Source: Luteitalea sp. TBR-22
Lineage (GTDB): Bacteria; Acidobacteriota; Vicinamibacteria; Vicinamibacterales; Vicinamibacteraceae
Reading direction: 5' to 3'
DNA length: 64,000 nt
NCBI RefSeq assembly: GCF_016865485.1
Contig: NZ_AP024452.1
Location: 5,354,501-5,418,500 of the forward strand
This document shows, piece by piece, positions 19,830 to 28,873 of the stretch. The notes beneath the pieces were generated by a model. That model had not been told where the DNA came from and ran no database searches. It saw only the letters and a program-made list of their open reading frames with translations. Position numbers and translations under genes: made by a program. Position 1 is the stretch's first letter; every line of letters begins with the position of its first letter.

Positions 19830-21992
19830 TCACGGCGCCACGGTGAAGCGCGCCGACCGGTTGACCGCGACCGTCCCCGCCTGCACCGCCATCCGGATCT
19901 CGTAGCTGCCCGGTTCGAGGGCCTCGATGGGCAACCTGCCGATCTGGCGAATGATGCCGTCCGCTCCGGCAGCATCGAGCGTGATGGGAGCCTGGCCGAT
20001 CACCTGCCCGCTCCTGACCAGCGTCATCGTCGCGCCGGTCGCCGGCGACTTGCCCGGTTGGACCGTGAAGGCGAACGCCACCTCCTTGGTCGCAGCCTTC
20101 GACAGCGGCTCGCCGAGGTTGGGATACAGCAGCGTCTCGCCGAAGTACAGCGGGTTGGTGGCGTCTCGTTCGGCCTGCGGCACCTTCTCGGCACGCTGCA
20201 CGATCATCAGGCTGCTGACGCGCACCGGCGAGGCCGTCGGCGCCGGCACTTCGAGGCTGCTGATCCGCACGCTCGACTTCGCCGTGTGCGTGTCGTAGAC
20301 GATCGCCTCGAGGGAGTAGAGGCCCGGCGGCATCACCGGCTTGCGGAAGAACACCACGCGCCCCGCCTGGGAGTTGGCCAACTGCGCCGCGGCCCCGGAC
20401 AGGGTGTACTGCTCGCTCATCTTGGCGAGCACCTGCCCGTTGGCGTCGCGGAGTCGGGCGATGACGACGGCCTCGGCGCTGAAGCCCTCTGCTCCGTTGC
20501 TGTAATCGAGGTGCCTGGTGTCGAAGCCCACGAGCACGGGCACGGTGGCCTGCGACTCACCGGTCGGGAACACCAGCGCGCGCGCCGTGATCGGGAAGTT
20601 GTTGGGCAGCGGCGACGACTCGAGCAGCGCCAGGCCGGGCGCCTCGTAGGCCAGCACCGGCGAGCCGTCGGCGCTCGGCGGCACCGCGTAGTAGCCCTTG
20701 CGGTGCGACACGGTGAGGCCCGGCCGCTTCACCTTCACGCTGATGCTGCGGAACTTGCCGTCGAACGCCGGCTTGCTCGACGAATACGTCAGCACGTAGT
20801 GCGCCCGGATGTCCTCCGACACACGCGTGAAGCCCTTGTCGAAGTTGTTGCTGCCGGCGATGAGGAACCCGCCGGTCTCGTTGGCGAGCTGCCCGAGTCC
20901 CGACGAGGGATCCATGCGCAGGCGATCCTCGTTGCGCTCCAGGTAGCGCGAGGCGGCGCCGCCGGCGCCGATGTTGCGCTCGCCGTTGTCGAGCCGACCC
21001 GCCGCGTAGGCGTTGATCTCGTCGCGGGCCTCGGCCTGCGTGCTCTCGGCGCGCAGGCCCTTGGCGTCCATCGCGTACACGGCCACGTTGGCGCGGTTGG
21101 CCTCGTCGATCAGCGCCAGGAAACGCGGCATCACGTTGGGCGGGATCACGAGCCCCTCGGAGAAGAACAGCACGCTCTTGCGGCCCGGCACGAGCTTGAG
21201 GGAGTTCACCACGGCCGTGAGGGCGTTCATCGTGCCGTAGCCCGCCTGGTCGCGCTCGAGCATCGTGTAGGTCTCCGACATGCGCTGCTGCATCTGCGCC
21301 ATCTGCAGGTCGGCGCCCGCCGCGCCCTGCGCCGCGCCCGCCTGTGGCGTCCCGGTGCCGATGCTCGCCAGGGTGTTCTGCAACTGGTTCACGCGCTGCT
21401 GGTCGGCGCGTGACTCGGCCAGGGAACCGGAGGGCTGCGAACCGGTGCGCGTGCCGACCTTGTCGAGCGCGGCGCGGATGGTCGCGCCGTCGCGCGTGAA
21501 GCCCTGGATGACCTCGAGGCCCCAGTCGGTGGCGAACACGCCGGTGACGTGCGGGCTCTCGGCGCCCTTGCCGACGTACCGGTCCGCGGCGAGGGCGGTG
21601 AGGCGGCGCGAATCGGGCGAGAGCCGATCGAACACGAGCGCCACCACCGAGGCGCTGCCTGCCGATCCCGATGGCCTTGCCGCCGCCGTCGTCCCCACCA
21701 CGTTGACGGCTCCCGTCGTCGCCGGCAGGATGCCCGCCTCGGCCGACGGCAGACGGAACGATCCCACCTGCTGCGGCACGCCGTCCTCGAGCACCTCGAA
21801 GTCGTCGGCCGTGAGGTCGGTGACCGGCAGCCCCTTCTTGTCGCGGACCACGAGGTCGACGACCACCGCGGTGACCGACGCGGAGTCGCCGCCGCTGGCT
21901 CTGCGAGGCGCCTGATCCTTCGCGCCGAGCGGCGCGAGGGCCAGTACCGCGACGAGCAGTCCACCGATCCCTCGAGTCGTGCGCGTGTGCAT
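19830..21992 (-). CDS. VWFA-related acidobacterial-family secreted protein (third of three)
   Basis: 720 residues from the ATG at 21992; the Sec signal is RTTRGIGGLLVAVLALAPLGA. Same plan as the two downstream paralogues: VVVDLVVRDKKGLPVTDLTA, VALVFDRLSPDSRRL, GRKSVLFFSEGLVIPP, AVYAMDAKGLRAEST, LANETGGFLIAGSNNF, VKRPGLTVSHRKGYYAV. The sequence is closer to the first copy (13909) than to the second, which suggests that the row arose by duplication. Two REP-like units and a heptad array separate it from the TPR genes upstream. Confidence 0.92.
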   Translation of the reverse strand: MHTRTTRGIGGLLVAVLALAPLGAKDQAPRRASGGDSASVTAVVVDLVVRDKKGLPVTDLTADDFEVLEDGVPQQVGSFRLPSAEAGILPATTGAVNVVGTTAAARPSGSAGSASVVALVFDRLSPDSRRLTALAADRYVGKGAESPHVTGVFATDWGLEVIQGFTRDGATIRAALDKVGTRTGSQPSGSLAESRADQQRVNQLQNTLASIGTGTPQAGAAQGAAGADLQMAQMQQRMSETYTMLERDQAGYGTMNALTAVVNSLKLVPGRKSVLFFSEGLVIPPNVMPRFLALIDEANRANVAVYAMDAKGLRAESTQAEARDEINAYAAGRLDNGERNIGAGGAASRYLERNEDRLRMDPSSGLGQLANETGGFLIAGSNNFDKGFTRVSEDIRAHYVLTYSSSKPAFDGKFRSISVKVKRPGLTVSHRKGYYAVPPSADGSPVLAYEAPGLALLESSPLPNNFPITARALVFPTGESQATVPVLVGFDTRHLDYSNGAEGFSAEAVVIARLRDANGQVLAKMSEQYTLSGAAAQLANSQAGRVVFFRKPVMPPGLYSLEAIVYDTHTAKSSVRISSLEVPAPTASPVRVSSLMIVQRAEKVPQAERDATNPLYFGETLLYPNLGEPLSKAATKEVAFAFTVQPGKSPATGATMTLVRSGQVIGQAPITLDAAGADGIIRQIGRLPIEALEPGSYEIRMAVQAGTVAVNRSARFTVAP

Positions 21993-22011
21993 GTGCGTGT
22001 GCCAGTCCTGT

Positions 22012-22092
22012 CCGTCGCCCAAGGGCGACGGCTACATCCGGTGAAGGGAGCGCCGACTCTCCCAGGTGTAGGCGTCGGCCTTGGCCGACGCC
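22012..22092. repeat. two GTAG-headed REP-like hairpins, heads facing inward
   Basis: CCGTCGCCC-AA-GGGCGACGG (22012-22031) with CTAC after it (minus-strand GTAG), then GTAG (22068-22071) with GGCGTCGGCC-TT-GGCCGACGCC (22071-22092) on the plus strand. The stems differ by compensatory changes while heads and TT/AA loops are kept. The order is opposite to the pair at 1317. Confidence 0.75.
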
Positions 22093-22104
22093 TGCGGCGT
22101 TCCC

Positions 22105-22139
22105 GCGTCAGACGTCACACGCGACGCGTGAAACGTCAC
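22105..22139. repeat. 7-bp array (ACGTCAC class) at a stop codon
   Basis: Units GCGTCAG, ACGTCAC, ACGCGAC, GCGTGAA, ACGTCAC; the next three bases are the stop codon of the TPR gene at 22140. Confidence 0.6.
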
Positions 22140-23354
22140 TCAGGGCGTGATCCCACCCACCGCGGTCACGCCGTTGCGCTGCAGGCGGCTCAGGCGGTCG
22201 AGGCGGGTGAACTCCGCGCGCGCTTTCGCCGCATCCGCCTCCCGCCCCGCCCTGGCGTACGCCTTGGCCAGCGAGAAGTACACGCTGGGGCTGTTGGGCT
22301 CCAGCGTGCGGCTCTGCTCCAGCGAGGCAATCGCCGCATCGACCTCGCCGGCCTCGAGCTGCACCTGCCCCAGGAGCCGATGCGCGATGAAGTCGGTCGG
22401 CGCGAGCGCGAGCGCCTTCTCCGCGTGCGGCCGCGCCTTGGCCGCGTCGCCGCGCTTCAGGTACTCGCCGGCCAGTTGGACGTGCGACGTCGCGTGCCCC
22501 GGCTGGATCGTCAGCTCGCGCTCGAACTCGCGGATCGCACGGTCGGGATCGTCGGTGAGCAGGAAGACGGCGAAGGCGTAATGGACGTTCGGCGTCTCGG
22601 GGTACCGGAGCACCAGTTCCTCGAACGCCGTGCGCGCCGCGGGCGCGAGGCGCATCGCCATGAAGTAGCTGCCGCGCCCGGCCATCAGCACCATCTCGCG
22701 CTTCTCGGCGGGCACTTCGGAGGGCAGCAGCGGCATCCGCAGGGTGGCCACGCCCATCGCCTCGATCACCTGCGGCGAGTCGTTGCCCTCGAGGGCGAAC
22801 TCGCCGATGGTGTTGAGCGCCAGTTCGAACTGGCCGAGGCGCGTCATCGCGAGACCGGCGTGGAAGCGGGCCACCGAGCCGATCTCGGCGTTGCCGCTGA
22901 CGCCGAGGGCCTTGGCCTGCATCAGGTCGGCGAGCGCCTCGGGATAGGCGCCCTGCCTGAAGGTGCAGAGGCCGCGGAACGCGAGCGCCGCGCCGTGCGA
23001 CTTGTCGAGGCGCACGACGCGGTCGAAGGCGGCGCGGGCATCGGCCCATCGCTCGAGCTCGTAGAGCGAGGTGCCGAGATACCACCAGGCCTCGATCTGG
23101 CGGGGCGCGGCCTTCACCACCTGGCGATAGAGGTCGATCGCCGCCTCGAGGTCGCCGTCCTCACGCGCCGCGTTCGCCTTCACCATCGTCGGCCCGGCCG
23201 CGCGTGTCGTCGCGGGCGCGGCCTTGCTGGCACTGGCCTTGCCGACGCGCGAGCCGGGCGCGGCAGCGGGGGCGGTCTGCGCCGACGCGTCCAGGGACGC
23301 GACGAGGAGGCACGCCGCGAGCGAGGCGACGCGGCCCCCGGCAAGGAGGGTCAC
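22140..23354 (-). CDS. secreted TPR protein
   Basis: 404 residues, ATG overlapping the stop of the upstream TPR gene by 4 bp (ATGA). Signal peptide GGRVASLAACLLVASLDASAQ. From residue 55 on, TPR units follow each other (KANAAREDGDLEAAIDLYRQ, WWYLGTSLYELERWADARAAF, ALAFRGLCTFRQGAYPEALADL, VHYAFAVFLLTDDPDRAIREF, SHVQLAGEYLKRGDAAKARPH, AHRLLGQVQLEAGEVDAAIAS). The last 30 residues fade (RAEFTRLDRLSRL). It is a protein-protein interaction scaffold in the periplasm, probably working with the gene before it; partner unknown. Confidence 0.9.
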   Translation of the reverse strand: MTLLAGGRVASLAACLLVASLDASAQTAPAAAPGSRVGKASASKAAPATTRAAGPTMVKANAAREDGDLEAAIDLYRQVVKAAPRQIEAWWYLGTSLYELERWADARAAFDRVVRLDKSHGAALAFRGLCTFRQGAYPEALADLMQAKALGVSGNAEIGSVARFHAGLAMTRLGQFELALNTIGEFALEGNDSPQVIEAMGVATLRMPLLPSEVPAEKREMVLMAGRGSYFMAMRLAPAARTAFEELVLRYPETPNVHYAFAVFLLTDDPDRAIREFERELTIQPGHATSHVQLAGEYLKRGDAAKARPHAEKALALAPTDFIAHRLLGQVQLEAGEVDAAIASLEQSRTLEPNSPSVYFSLAKAYARAGREADAAKARAEFTRLDRLSRLQRNGVTAVGGITP

Positions 23355-24568
23355 GGCCGGCGCTCCGGGGTGGGCGGCGCGCTCCCGGCGGCGGCCTTGG
23401 CCGCCTCGGCAGCCTTGGCGCCCGGCTGCTTGGCCTGGGCCTCGGCGTTGAGGCGCTCGATCACCGCGCGCATGCGGTCACCGTCCTCCCGTCGCTGCAG
23501 GCGGTAGTACACCGTCGCGAGCAGCACGTAGGCCTCGGTGAACGACGGCGAGTCCTTGACGATGCCCTCGAGCACGCCGCGGGCCTGCTCGGTCTCGCCG
23601 CGCGAGACGTGCAGACCGGCCAGCGAGAAGCGGGCGGTCGGGTCCTGAGGCCGCATGCGGAGGGCGCGGCGGATGTAGGGCTCGGCCTCGTCGAACTTCT
23701 GTTCGCGCTTGCGGAGGTCGCCGATCTCGAGGTTGGCCTGGAAGTCGTTCGGGTTGTTGGCCAGTTCGCTGGCGAACGCCTTGGCCGCGGCCTCCTGGTC
23801 GCCCGTCCGCAGCAGCGCCCGCCCCATCAGGCTGTGCACCAGTGGCAGCTTCGGATTGAGCGCCGCCGCCTTCTGGAGTTCGGCCAGCGCCGCCGGGTTG
23901 TCCGAGCGCCTGAGGTGCGCGGTGGCCATCAGCAGGTGCGCTTCGGCCGACTCGCCCTTGCTGAAGATGCGGTCGATGTGGCGCTGCCCCTCGTCGAGCC
24001 TGTCGGTCTCGATCAGCGCGCTGCCGAGGATGTAGGCGTAGGCGAGGTTGTCGCCGTAGTCCGACTCGTACAGCGCCAGCACGTCGATGGCCTGCTGGAA
24101 CCGGCCCATCTGCAGGTAACAGTCGCCGAGCAGCAGGCGCGCATTCAGGTGGGCCTTGTCGAGGCGCAGCACCTCGGCGAACGCCTCGGCGGCCGACGGC
24201 ACCTGCGCCGACTTGTAGTAGGCGAGCCCCAGATTGAGCTGGAACGCGACGTTCTTCGGGTCGGCCTCGACGGCCGTCCGGTACTCCTTGATCGCCTCGT
24301 CGTAGCGCCCGAGCCGCACGTAGGCGGCCCCGAGGTTGGAGTGCGCGCCAGGGTTGTCGGGGTTTAGGTTCAGCGACGCCTGGTAGGCGGCGATGGCGCC
24401 GAGGATGTCGCCGGCCTGATGCAGTTCGAGCGCCTGCTGGAACAACGACTCGGCCGTGGGCCTCTGGGGGCCGGCCGGGCGCGTCTGCGCCCCCACGGGC
24501 GCGCCGGCGACCAGCAGCACGAGCGCCAGCGACAGCCCACGCGCGCGCGATGTGTTTCGGTGGATCAC
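23351..24568 (-). CDS. secreted TPR protein, first gene of coupled pair
   Basis: 405 residues. Signal peptide ARGLSLALVLLVAGAPVGAQT. About nine TPR units from residue 38 (LFQQALELHQAGDILGAIAA, PGAHSNLGAAYVRLGRYDEA, VAFQLNLGLAYYKSAQVPSA, LNARLLLGDCYLQMGRFQQA and so on), then an Ala/Lys-rich tail (AKAAEAAKAAAGS). Its stop overlaps the next TPR gene's start. Both TPR genes precede the VWFA row on the same strand; acidobacterial VWFA-related genes are often seen near TPR genes, so a joint envelope role is plausible but unproven. Confidence 0.92.
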   Translation of the reverse strand: MIHRNTSRARGLSLALVLLVAGAPVGAQTRPAGPQRPTAESLFQQALELHQAGDILGAIAAYQASLNLNPDNPGAHSNLGAAYVRLGRYDEAIKEYRTAVEADPKNVAFQLNLGLAYYKSAQVPSAAEAFAEVLRLDKAHLNARLLLGDCYLQMGRFQQAIDVLALYESDYGDNLAYAYILGSALIETDRLDEGQRHIDRIFSKGESAEAHLLMATAHLRRSDNPAALAELQKAAALNPKLPLVHSLMGRALLRTGDQEAAAKAFASELANNPNDFQANLEIGDLRKREQKFDEAEPYIRRALRMRPQDPTARFSLAGLHVSRGETEQARGVLEGIVKDSPSFTEAYVLLATVYYRLQRREDGDRMRAVIERLNAEAQAKQPGAKAAEAAKAAAGSAPPTPERRP

Positions 24569-24586
24569 GGTGGATCGATTCTAGAC

Positions 24587-24642
24587 CGGGAATCGGGAGT
24601 CGGGAGTCGGGAGTCGGGAGTCGGGAGTCGGGAGTCGGGAGT
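24587..24642. repeat. 7-bp tandem array (CGGGAGT class)
   Basis: Eight units, one CGGGAAT and seven identical CGGGAGT, starting 18 bp upstream of the TPR gene's start. It is the reverse complement of the class at 3964 and 40051. Confidence 0.92.
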
Positions 24643-24743
24643 CGAAGGCCACGTGCCGTGGCGAGCGGCGGTGCTGGACGTGAGGTCCGGCCTCCGACAT
24701 TCCGGCATCGCAGCATCGCGGCATTCCCGACGGCGACCGAACG

Positions 24744-24776
24744 AAAAAGGGCCGGGATGGCATGCCACCCCGGCCC
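24744..24776 (-). terminator. rho-independent terminator of the Oar-like gene
   Basis: GGGCCGGG...CCCGGCCC (24749-24776) pairs over nearly its full length, and on the minus strand TTTTT follows (24748-24744). It lies 20 bp after the stop of the receptor gene. The ACGAAAAAGG flank is shared with the lpxC terminator. Confidence 0.85.
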
Positions 24777-24796
24777 CTCTTGTGAGCGGTCGCTCC

Positions 24797-27700
24797 CTAG
24801 AAGTAGTACTTCAGCGCGAACTCCACCACGCGGCGGCCGCGCAGCAGGTTGATCTTGCCGAAGTTGCGGATCGTGTTGTCGGTGAAGCGGAACCCGCCGG
24901 TGGGGTCGCACACGTTGTCGACCGTGCCGCCCGCGCCGTTGGGCACGCCATTGACCGTCACGTTGCACTGCGTCTCGAGCATCAGGTCGATGTCGTTGGT
25001 GAGGTCCGACCGGACGCCGGCATAGGCCATGTTGAACAGGTTGAAGAACCCGACGCGGAACTGGATGCGGTTCTCGTTCGGCAACCGGAAGTCCTTGAAG
25101 ATCGTCAGGTCGTGGTTCATGCGCGTCGGGTAGCGCAGGTTGTACGGCGGGTTGATGTCCCCCACCTCGCCTGCGGCCGGGTTCGGCAGCCGGATGGCGT
25201 TGATGTCGAAGAGCTTGTCGCCGAGGCTGCTGTTGCCCGTGCGCGGGTCGGAGACGTACACCGGCGCGAAGGCGCCCGTGCGGTCACCGACGAACGACGG
25301 CGTGCCGAAGAAGTACTGCTCCATGCCGTCGGTGTTGATGGCACCGGTGAGGCGGAGGCGGATCGGGATGCCGCTGGCGACGGTGGAGATGCCCGACAGC
25401 TGCCAGCCGTTCAGGATGCCCTTGAGGATGGCCGGGCCGTCCTGGATGGGATCGGGCAGCACGGCGTTCCACGAGAAGTTGAAGATGTGCGTGCGGTCGC
25501 TCTCGAGGACGCCCTGCGACCGCGACGGATCGATCGGGTCGAGGGTCGAGTACTCGCCGCCGAGCGACCCGGTGGACCGGGCGAACGTGTAGGTGCCGAA
25601 GTACGAGAACTTGCTGCTCGTCTGGCGGCTGAGGGTGACCTGCAGCGAGTTGTAGTCGGTGATGCCGTTGTAGTCGAAGATCGTGACGCCCGAGTAGGCC
25701 TGGAACGGGCGGAACGAGTTGACCACAGAGACGGCCGCGGCCGAGCGGTGCAGCGGGTTGCGCATGTCGGCGTTGCCGATGACGCCGCCGCTGGACATGC
25801 CGCCGAGCGGGATCGCGTTGCCGTCGGTGCGGCTCACGAGGTCACGTCCCTTGGTGCCCACGTAGGCCGCCTCGATGACCTGCCCCCAGGGAATGCGCCG
25901 GGCATAGGAAATCGAGTAGCTGTGCGTCGTCGGCCACACGCGCTCGTCAGGGTCCACACTCGGCGTGTTGACGCCGATGGCGCCGCCACCGGCGCGGGCG
26001 AAGCCGTTCACCAGGCGCAGCGTGTCGTAGTTGAGGCCCTGGCCGCCGGCGAAGTCGGTGCCCACGTCGCCGGGCGACACGCCGGTGCGGTACGCGTTGG
26101 GCGCGATGCGCAGCGTGGTGTCGTATTCGACGTTGCCCATCGGGCGGTTGACGAACATGCCGTAGCCGCCGCGGATGACGTTGTTGCCGTCGCCGTCGAT
26201 GTTCCAGGCGACGTTGACGCGCGGCATCCAGTAGGGGGCGCGGTTGCCGACCAGGTTCTTCTCCACCTGGCCCGTCGCCGCGTACCGGTAGCCGTTCAGC
26301 TGCTGGTACGTGCCGGGGTCGAGGAAGGTGCCCGCGTTGGCGTTGTAGAACGCCGGGTCGAACACGCCGCCGAGGCCGTTCACCTCGATGTTGTTCGGCA
26401 TGTACGCCATACGGAGGCCGTACTCGAGGGTCAGGTTCGGCTTGACCTTCCAGCTGTCCTGCGCGAACACGTCGAAGTTCCAGGCGCGGAAGTTGCCCAC
26501 CGGGATCTGCGTGCCCTGCTCGGCCTGCGCGAACTTGCCGATCATCATGTCGGCCACGGTGTTGCCGGTGCTGCCGCTCGCCCAGTTGGCGTAGATCAGC
26601 TGCACGTTCTCCTCGTTCTGGAAGTTCTGTTCCTTGGTCAGCTTGGTGGCGCTGCCGCCGAACTTCAGGCCGTGGGTGCCGACGATCTTCGTCAGCTTGT
26701 GGCTGATCTGCAGCGCGTCGTTGTAGGCGAACACGTCGTTGACCGGCGACCAGAGGTCACCCACCTGGCTGCCGCCCCAGCTGTGGATGGTCTGCAGGGG
26801 CAGGTAGGGGCTCGCCCCCGGGAACATGCCCTCGAAGTTGATCCCCACCTGGTCCTTCCGCACGCGCGACGGGTCACGGTAGTAGTTGTCGAGCGTCAGG
26901 CGGCTGTAGCTCACCAGCGTCTCGGCGGTCGTCGTCGGGCCGAGGACGTTGACGAGGTTGAACGAATAGCTGCGGCCGGCGCTGTCGGCGACGTTGGGCG
27001 TCGGCAGGGCGACCTGCGACGGGCCCCACCAGCCGCCGCGCGGCTGGTCGTTCAGCTCGGACTCGCGGGCGAACCGGACGTAGGCCTTGGTGTTGTTGTT
27101 GATGTTCCAGTCGAACCGCATCTTGAGGTCGTTGCGGTTCTGCGGCTCGAGGGCCGAGTACACGTAGTTGAACCGGTTGTTCGGATCCGAGTAGTTCGGA
27201 TTCGGGTAGTTGTTCACCAGGTACTGGCCGAGCGGGTGGATGTAGGGCGCGATGTTGTTGTTGGGCGCCGGCTCACCCGCCCCCGGGAAGCCACCCGGGA
27301 TGTTCACGACGGTCGGCATGTTGAGGTTCGACCCAGTGTTGGCATACAGCTCGCTGAAGTCGCCGCGCTTCATGCGCTCGGTCGGCACGGTGGTGAACCG
27401 CGAGCCGGAGTCGACGTTCTGCTTCTGGTACTCGTAGCCCACGAAGAAGAAGAACTTGTCGCGGTTCTTCGCGTAGTCCCAGCCCGGGATGATGATCGGG
27501 CCGCCGACGTTGCCGCCGGGGTACTGGTACGTGTCCTTCGGCTTCTCGGTGCCCGCGATCGAGTTGGACCGGTCGTTGGCGCTGAACTTCGAGTCGCGGA
27601 TGTAGTCGTACAGGGTGCCGCGGAAGCGGGACGTGCCCGACTTGGTGACGGCGCTCACGCTCATGCCGCTCGAGCCGTACTCGGCAGCGTAGTTGGAGCT

Positions 27701-28408
27701 CTGGACCTTCACTTCCTGAACCATGTCGTTGTTCAGGGTGACGATCACGCCGCTGTTGGAGCCGATGTCGATCAGCGCCGAACCGTCGAGGCTGACGGTG
27801 TTGTTCGAGCTGCGGACGCCGTTGACCGTGTAGGCCTGCGTGTTGTTGCCACCCGAGCCGAAGCCGACGCTCTGCATCGTGCTCTGGTCGGGGGCGACGA
27901 CGCCAGGGAGGATGCGGAGCAGCTCGAGCGAGCTGCGGCCGATGATCGACAGCTTGTCGATCTGCTCGGCCCGGAGCACGCCCTCACGGGCGCCCGTCTC
28001 GGTCTGGATGATTTCGGGCGACGAGGTCACCGAGACGACCTCGTTCAGCTGGCCGACCTCGAGCGCGACGTCGACGCCGCGGGTGTCGGCCGGCGACAGC
28101 ACCAGTTTGGTCTGCTCGTACGTCTTGAAGCCCTGCAACTCCACCTTGACGGTGTAGGTGCCCGGGAACAAGCCGCTGAACAGGTAACCGCCACGATCGT
28201 CGGTGACCGTGTTGCGCGTCGCCTTGGTGCCTTCGTCGATGACCGTGACCGTGGCGCCGGGCAACACGCCTCCCTGCGTGTCGCTGACGGTGCCACGGAC
28301 CGTCGCCGTGGTCGAACCGCCTTGCGCATGCGCCAACACCGGCATCGCCAGCGCCAGCGTTGCGGCCGCCACCCACCTCATCCTGCTGAACACTCCGAAC
28401 ATGGACAT
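24797..28408 (-). CDS. Oar-like outer membrane receptor with carboxypeptidase-regulatory domain
   Basis: About 1203 residues; start set at the ATG 28408 (ATGs at 28402 and 28381 possible), signal peptide MRWVAAATLALAMPVLAHAQ. Residues 27-115 form a CarboxypepD_reg-like fold (ATVRGTVSDTQGGVLPGATV, GGYLFSGLFPGTYTVKVELQGF). A plug domain follows (IIQTETGAREGVLRAEQIDKL, NNTQAYTVNGVRSSNNTVSL) and then a long TonB-dependent-type barrel ending in aromatic KYYF-like residues (VEFALKYYF), the usual terminal Phe for BAM. In Acidobacteriota these are numerous and of unknown cargo. Single-gene unit between its own promoter and terminator. Confidence 0.95.
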   Translation of the reverse strand: MSMFGVFSRMRWVAAATLALAMPVLAHAQGGSTTATVRGTVSDTQGGVLPGATVTVIDEGTKATRNTVTDDRGGYLFSGLFPGTYTVKVELQGFKTYEQTKLVLSPADTRGVDVALEVGQLNEVVSVTSSPEIIQTETGAREGVLRAEQIDKLSIIGRSSLELLRILPGVVAPDQSTMQSVGFGSGGNNTQAYTVNGVRSSNNTVSLDGSALIDIGSNSGVIVTLNNDMVQEVKVQSSNYAAEYGSSGMSVSAVTKSGTSRFRGTLYDYIRDSKFSANDRSNSIAGTEKPKDTYQYPGGNVGGPIIIPGWDYAKNRDKFFFFVGYEYQKQNVDSGSRFTTVPTERMKRGDFSELYANTGSNLNMPTVVNIPGGFPGAGEPAPNNNIAPYIHPLGQYLVNNYPNPNYSDPNNRFNYVYSALEPQNRNDLKMRFDWNINNNTKAYVRFARESELNDQPRGGWWGPSQVALPTPNVADSAGRSYSFNLVNVLGPTTTAETLVSYSRLTLDNYYRDPSRVRKDQVGINFEGMFPGASPYLPLQTIHSWGGSQVGDLWSPVNDVFAYNDALQISHKLTKIVGTHGLKFGGSATKLTKEQNFQNEENVQLIYANWASGSTGNTVADMMIGKFAQAEQGTQIPVGNFRAWNFDVFAQDSWKVKPNLTLEYGLRMAYMPNNIEVNGLGGVFDPAFYNANAGTFLDPGTYQQLNGYRYAATGQVEKNLVGNRAPYWMPRVNVAWNIDGDGNNVIRGGYGMFVNRPMGNVEYDTTLRIAPNAYRTGVSPGDVGTDFAGGQGLNYDTLRLVNGFARAGGGAIGVNTPSVDPDERVWPTTHSYSISYARRIPWGQVIEAAYVGTKGRDLVSRTDGNAIPLGGMSSGGVIGNADMRNPLHRSAAAVSVVNSFRPFQAYSGVTIFDYNGITDYNSLQVTLSRQTSSKFSYFGTYTFARSTGSLGGEYSTLDPIDPSRSQGVLESDRTHIFNFSWNAVLPDPIQDGPAILKGILNGWQLSGISTVASGIPIRLRLTGAINTDGMEQYFFGTPSFVGDRTGAFAPVYVSDPRTGNSSLGDKLFDINAIRLPNPAAGEVGDINPPYNLRYPTRMNHDLTIFKDFRLPNENRIQFRVGFFNLFNMAYAGVRSDLTNDIDLMLETQCNVTVNGVPNGAGGTVDNVCDPTGGFRFTDNTIRNFGKINLLRGRRVVEFALKYYF

Positions 28409-28495
28409 CTCGTCTCGTTGATGGGATCGTCGCGCGGCGAAAAGTGGGCTTCTCGTCCGCGCATGGATCAACAACTAGTACTTTCGAGTGAGGGG

Positions 28496-28524
28496 AGTAT
28501 CTGGATCAGGCGGGTGGTTGTCAA
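28496..28524 (-). promoter_or_regulatory. sigma-70-type promoter of the Oar-like receptor
   Basis: Minus strand: perfect TTGACA (28524-28519), 17 bp, GATACT (28501-28496). About 85 bp before the start codon. The area is notably AT-rich against its GC-rich surroundings. Confidence 0.6.
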
Positions 28525-28873
28525 GCACCAGAAGTCATTCAAATGAATGGAGTTAGAGTCGAACGCCCGACAGCCCGCGAGAACCGGGCTTGCTGGCGGC
28601 CTGGCCGGAGGATTGGCACGACCACCTGCCTGTGCGGCCGACCTTCACAAGCGGGCCTGTGGCAAACATTCGGCCCATTCCGAGACAATCGAAGAGATTT
28701 GGACTGACCACTGCCGATGTGCCAGTGGCGAGTGGAGACTCCGGCCGAATGCGCCCCGAGGCGGCGCGCGGCGGCGCCCGTGGTGCCGTGTCCATCGCAT
28801 TGGATCCCGATCCGTGACTCCGCCCCGTCCCGGCGCGACACAGGGCCAGCGACGCGTGGTACAACCGCGGGAT
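28525..28873. other. intergenic space, divergent genes
   Basis: About 350 bp between the receptor promoter and the CRTAC1 gene. An open frame from 28547 runs into that gene but its first 109 codons have no domain, no signal and unusual composition, while a Tat signal begins at 28874. No hairpin or array was found; a plus-strand promoter must lie here but no clear boxes are seen. Confidence 0.5.

Noticed and set aside
24419-28546. 1375-codon plus-strand open frame over the Oar-like gene
   Set aside because: It is antisense to a clear receptor gene; its sequence is V/A/R/D-rich shadow composition without domains, as expected from GC-rich codon use.
28547-28873. 109-codon N-terminal extension of the Tat-exported CRTAC1 protein
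   Set aside because: No motif and unusual composition; the twin-arginine signal must be N-terminal, which fixes the start at 28874.
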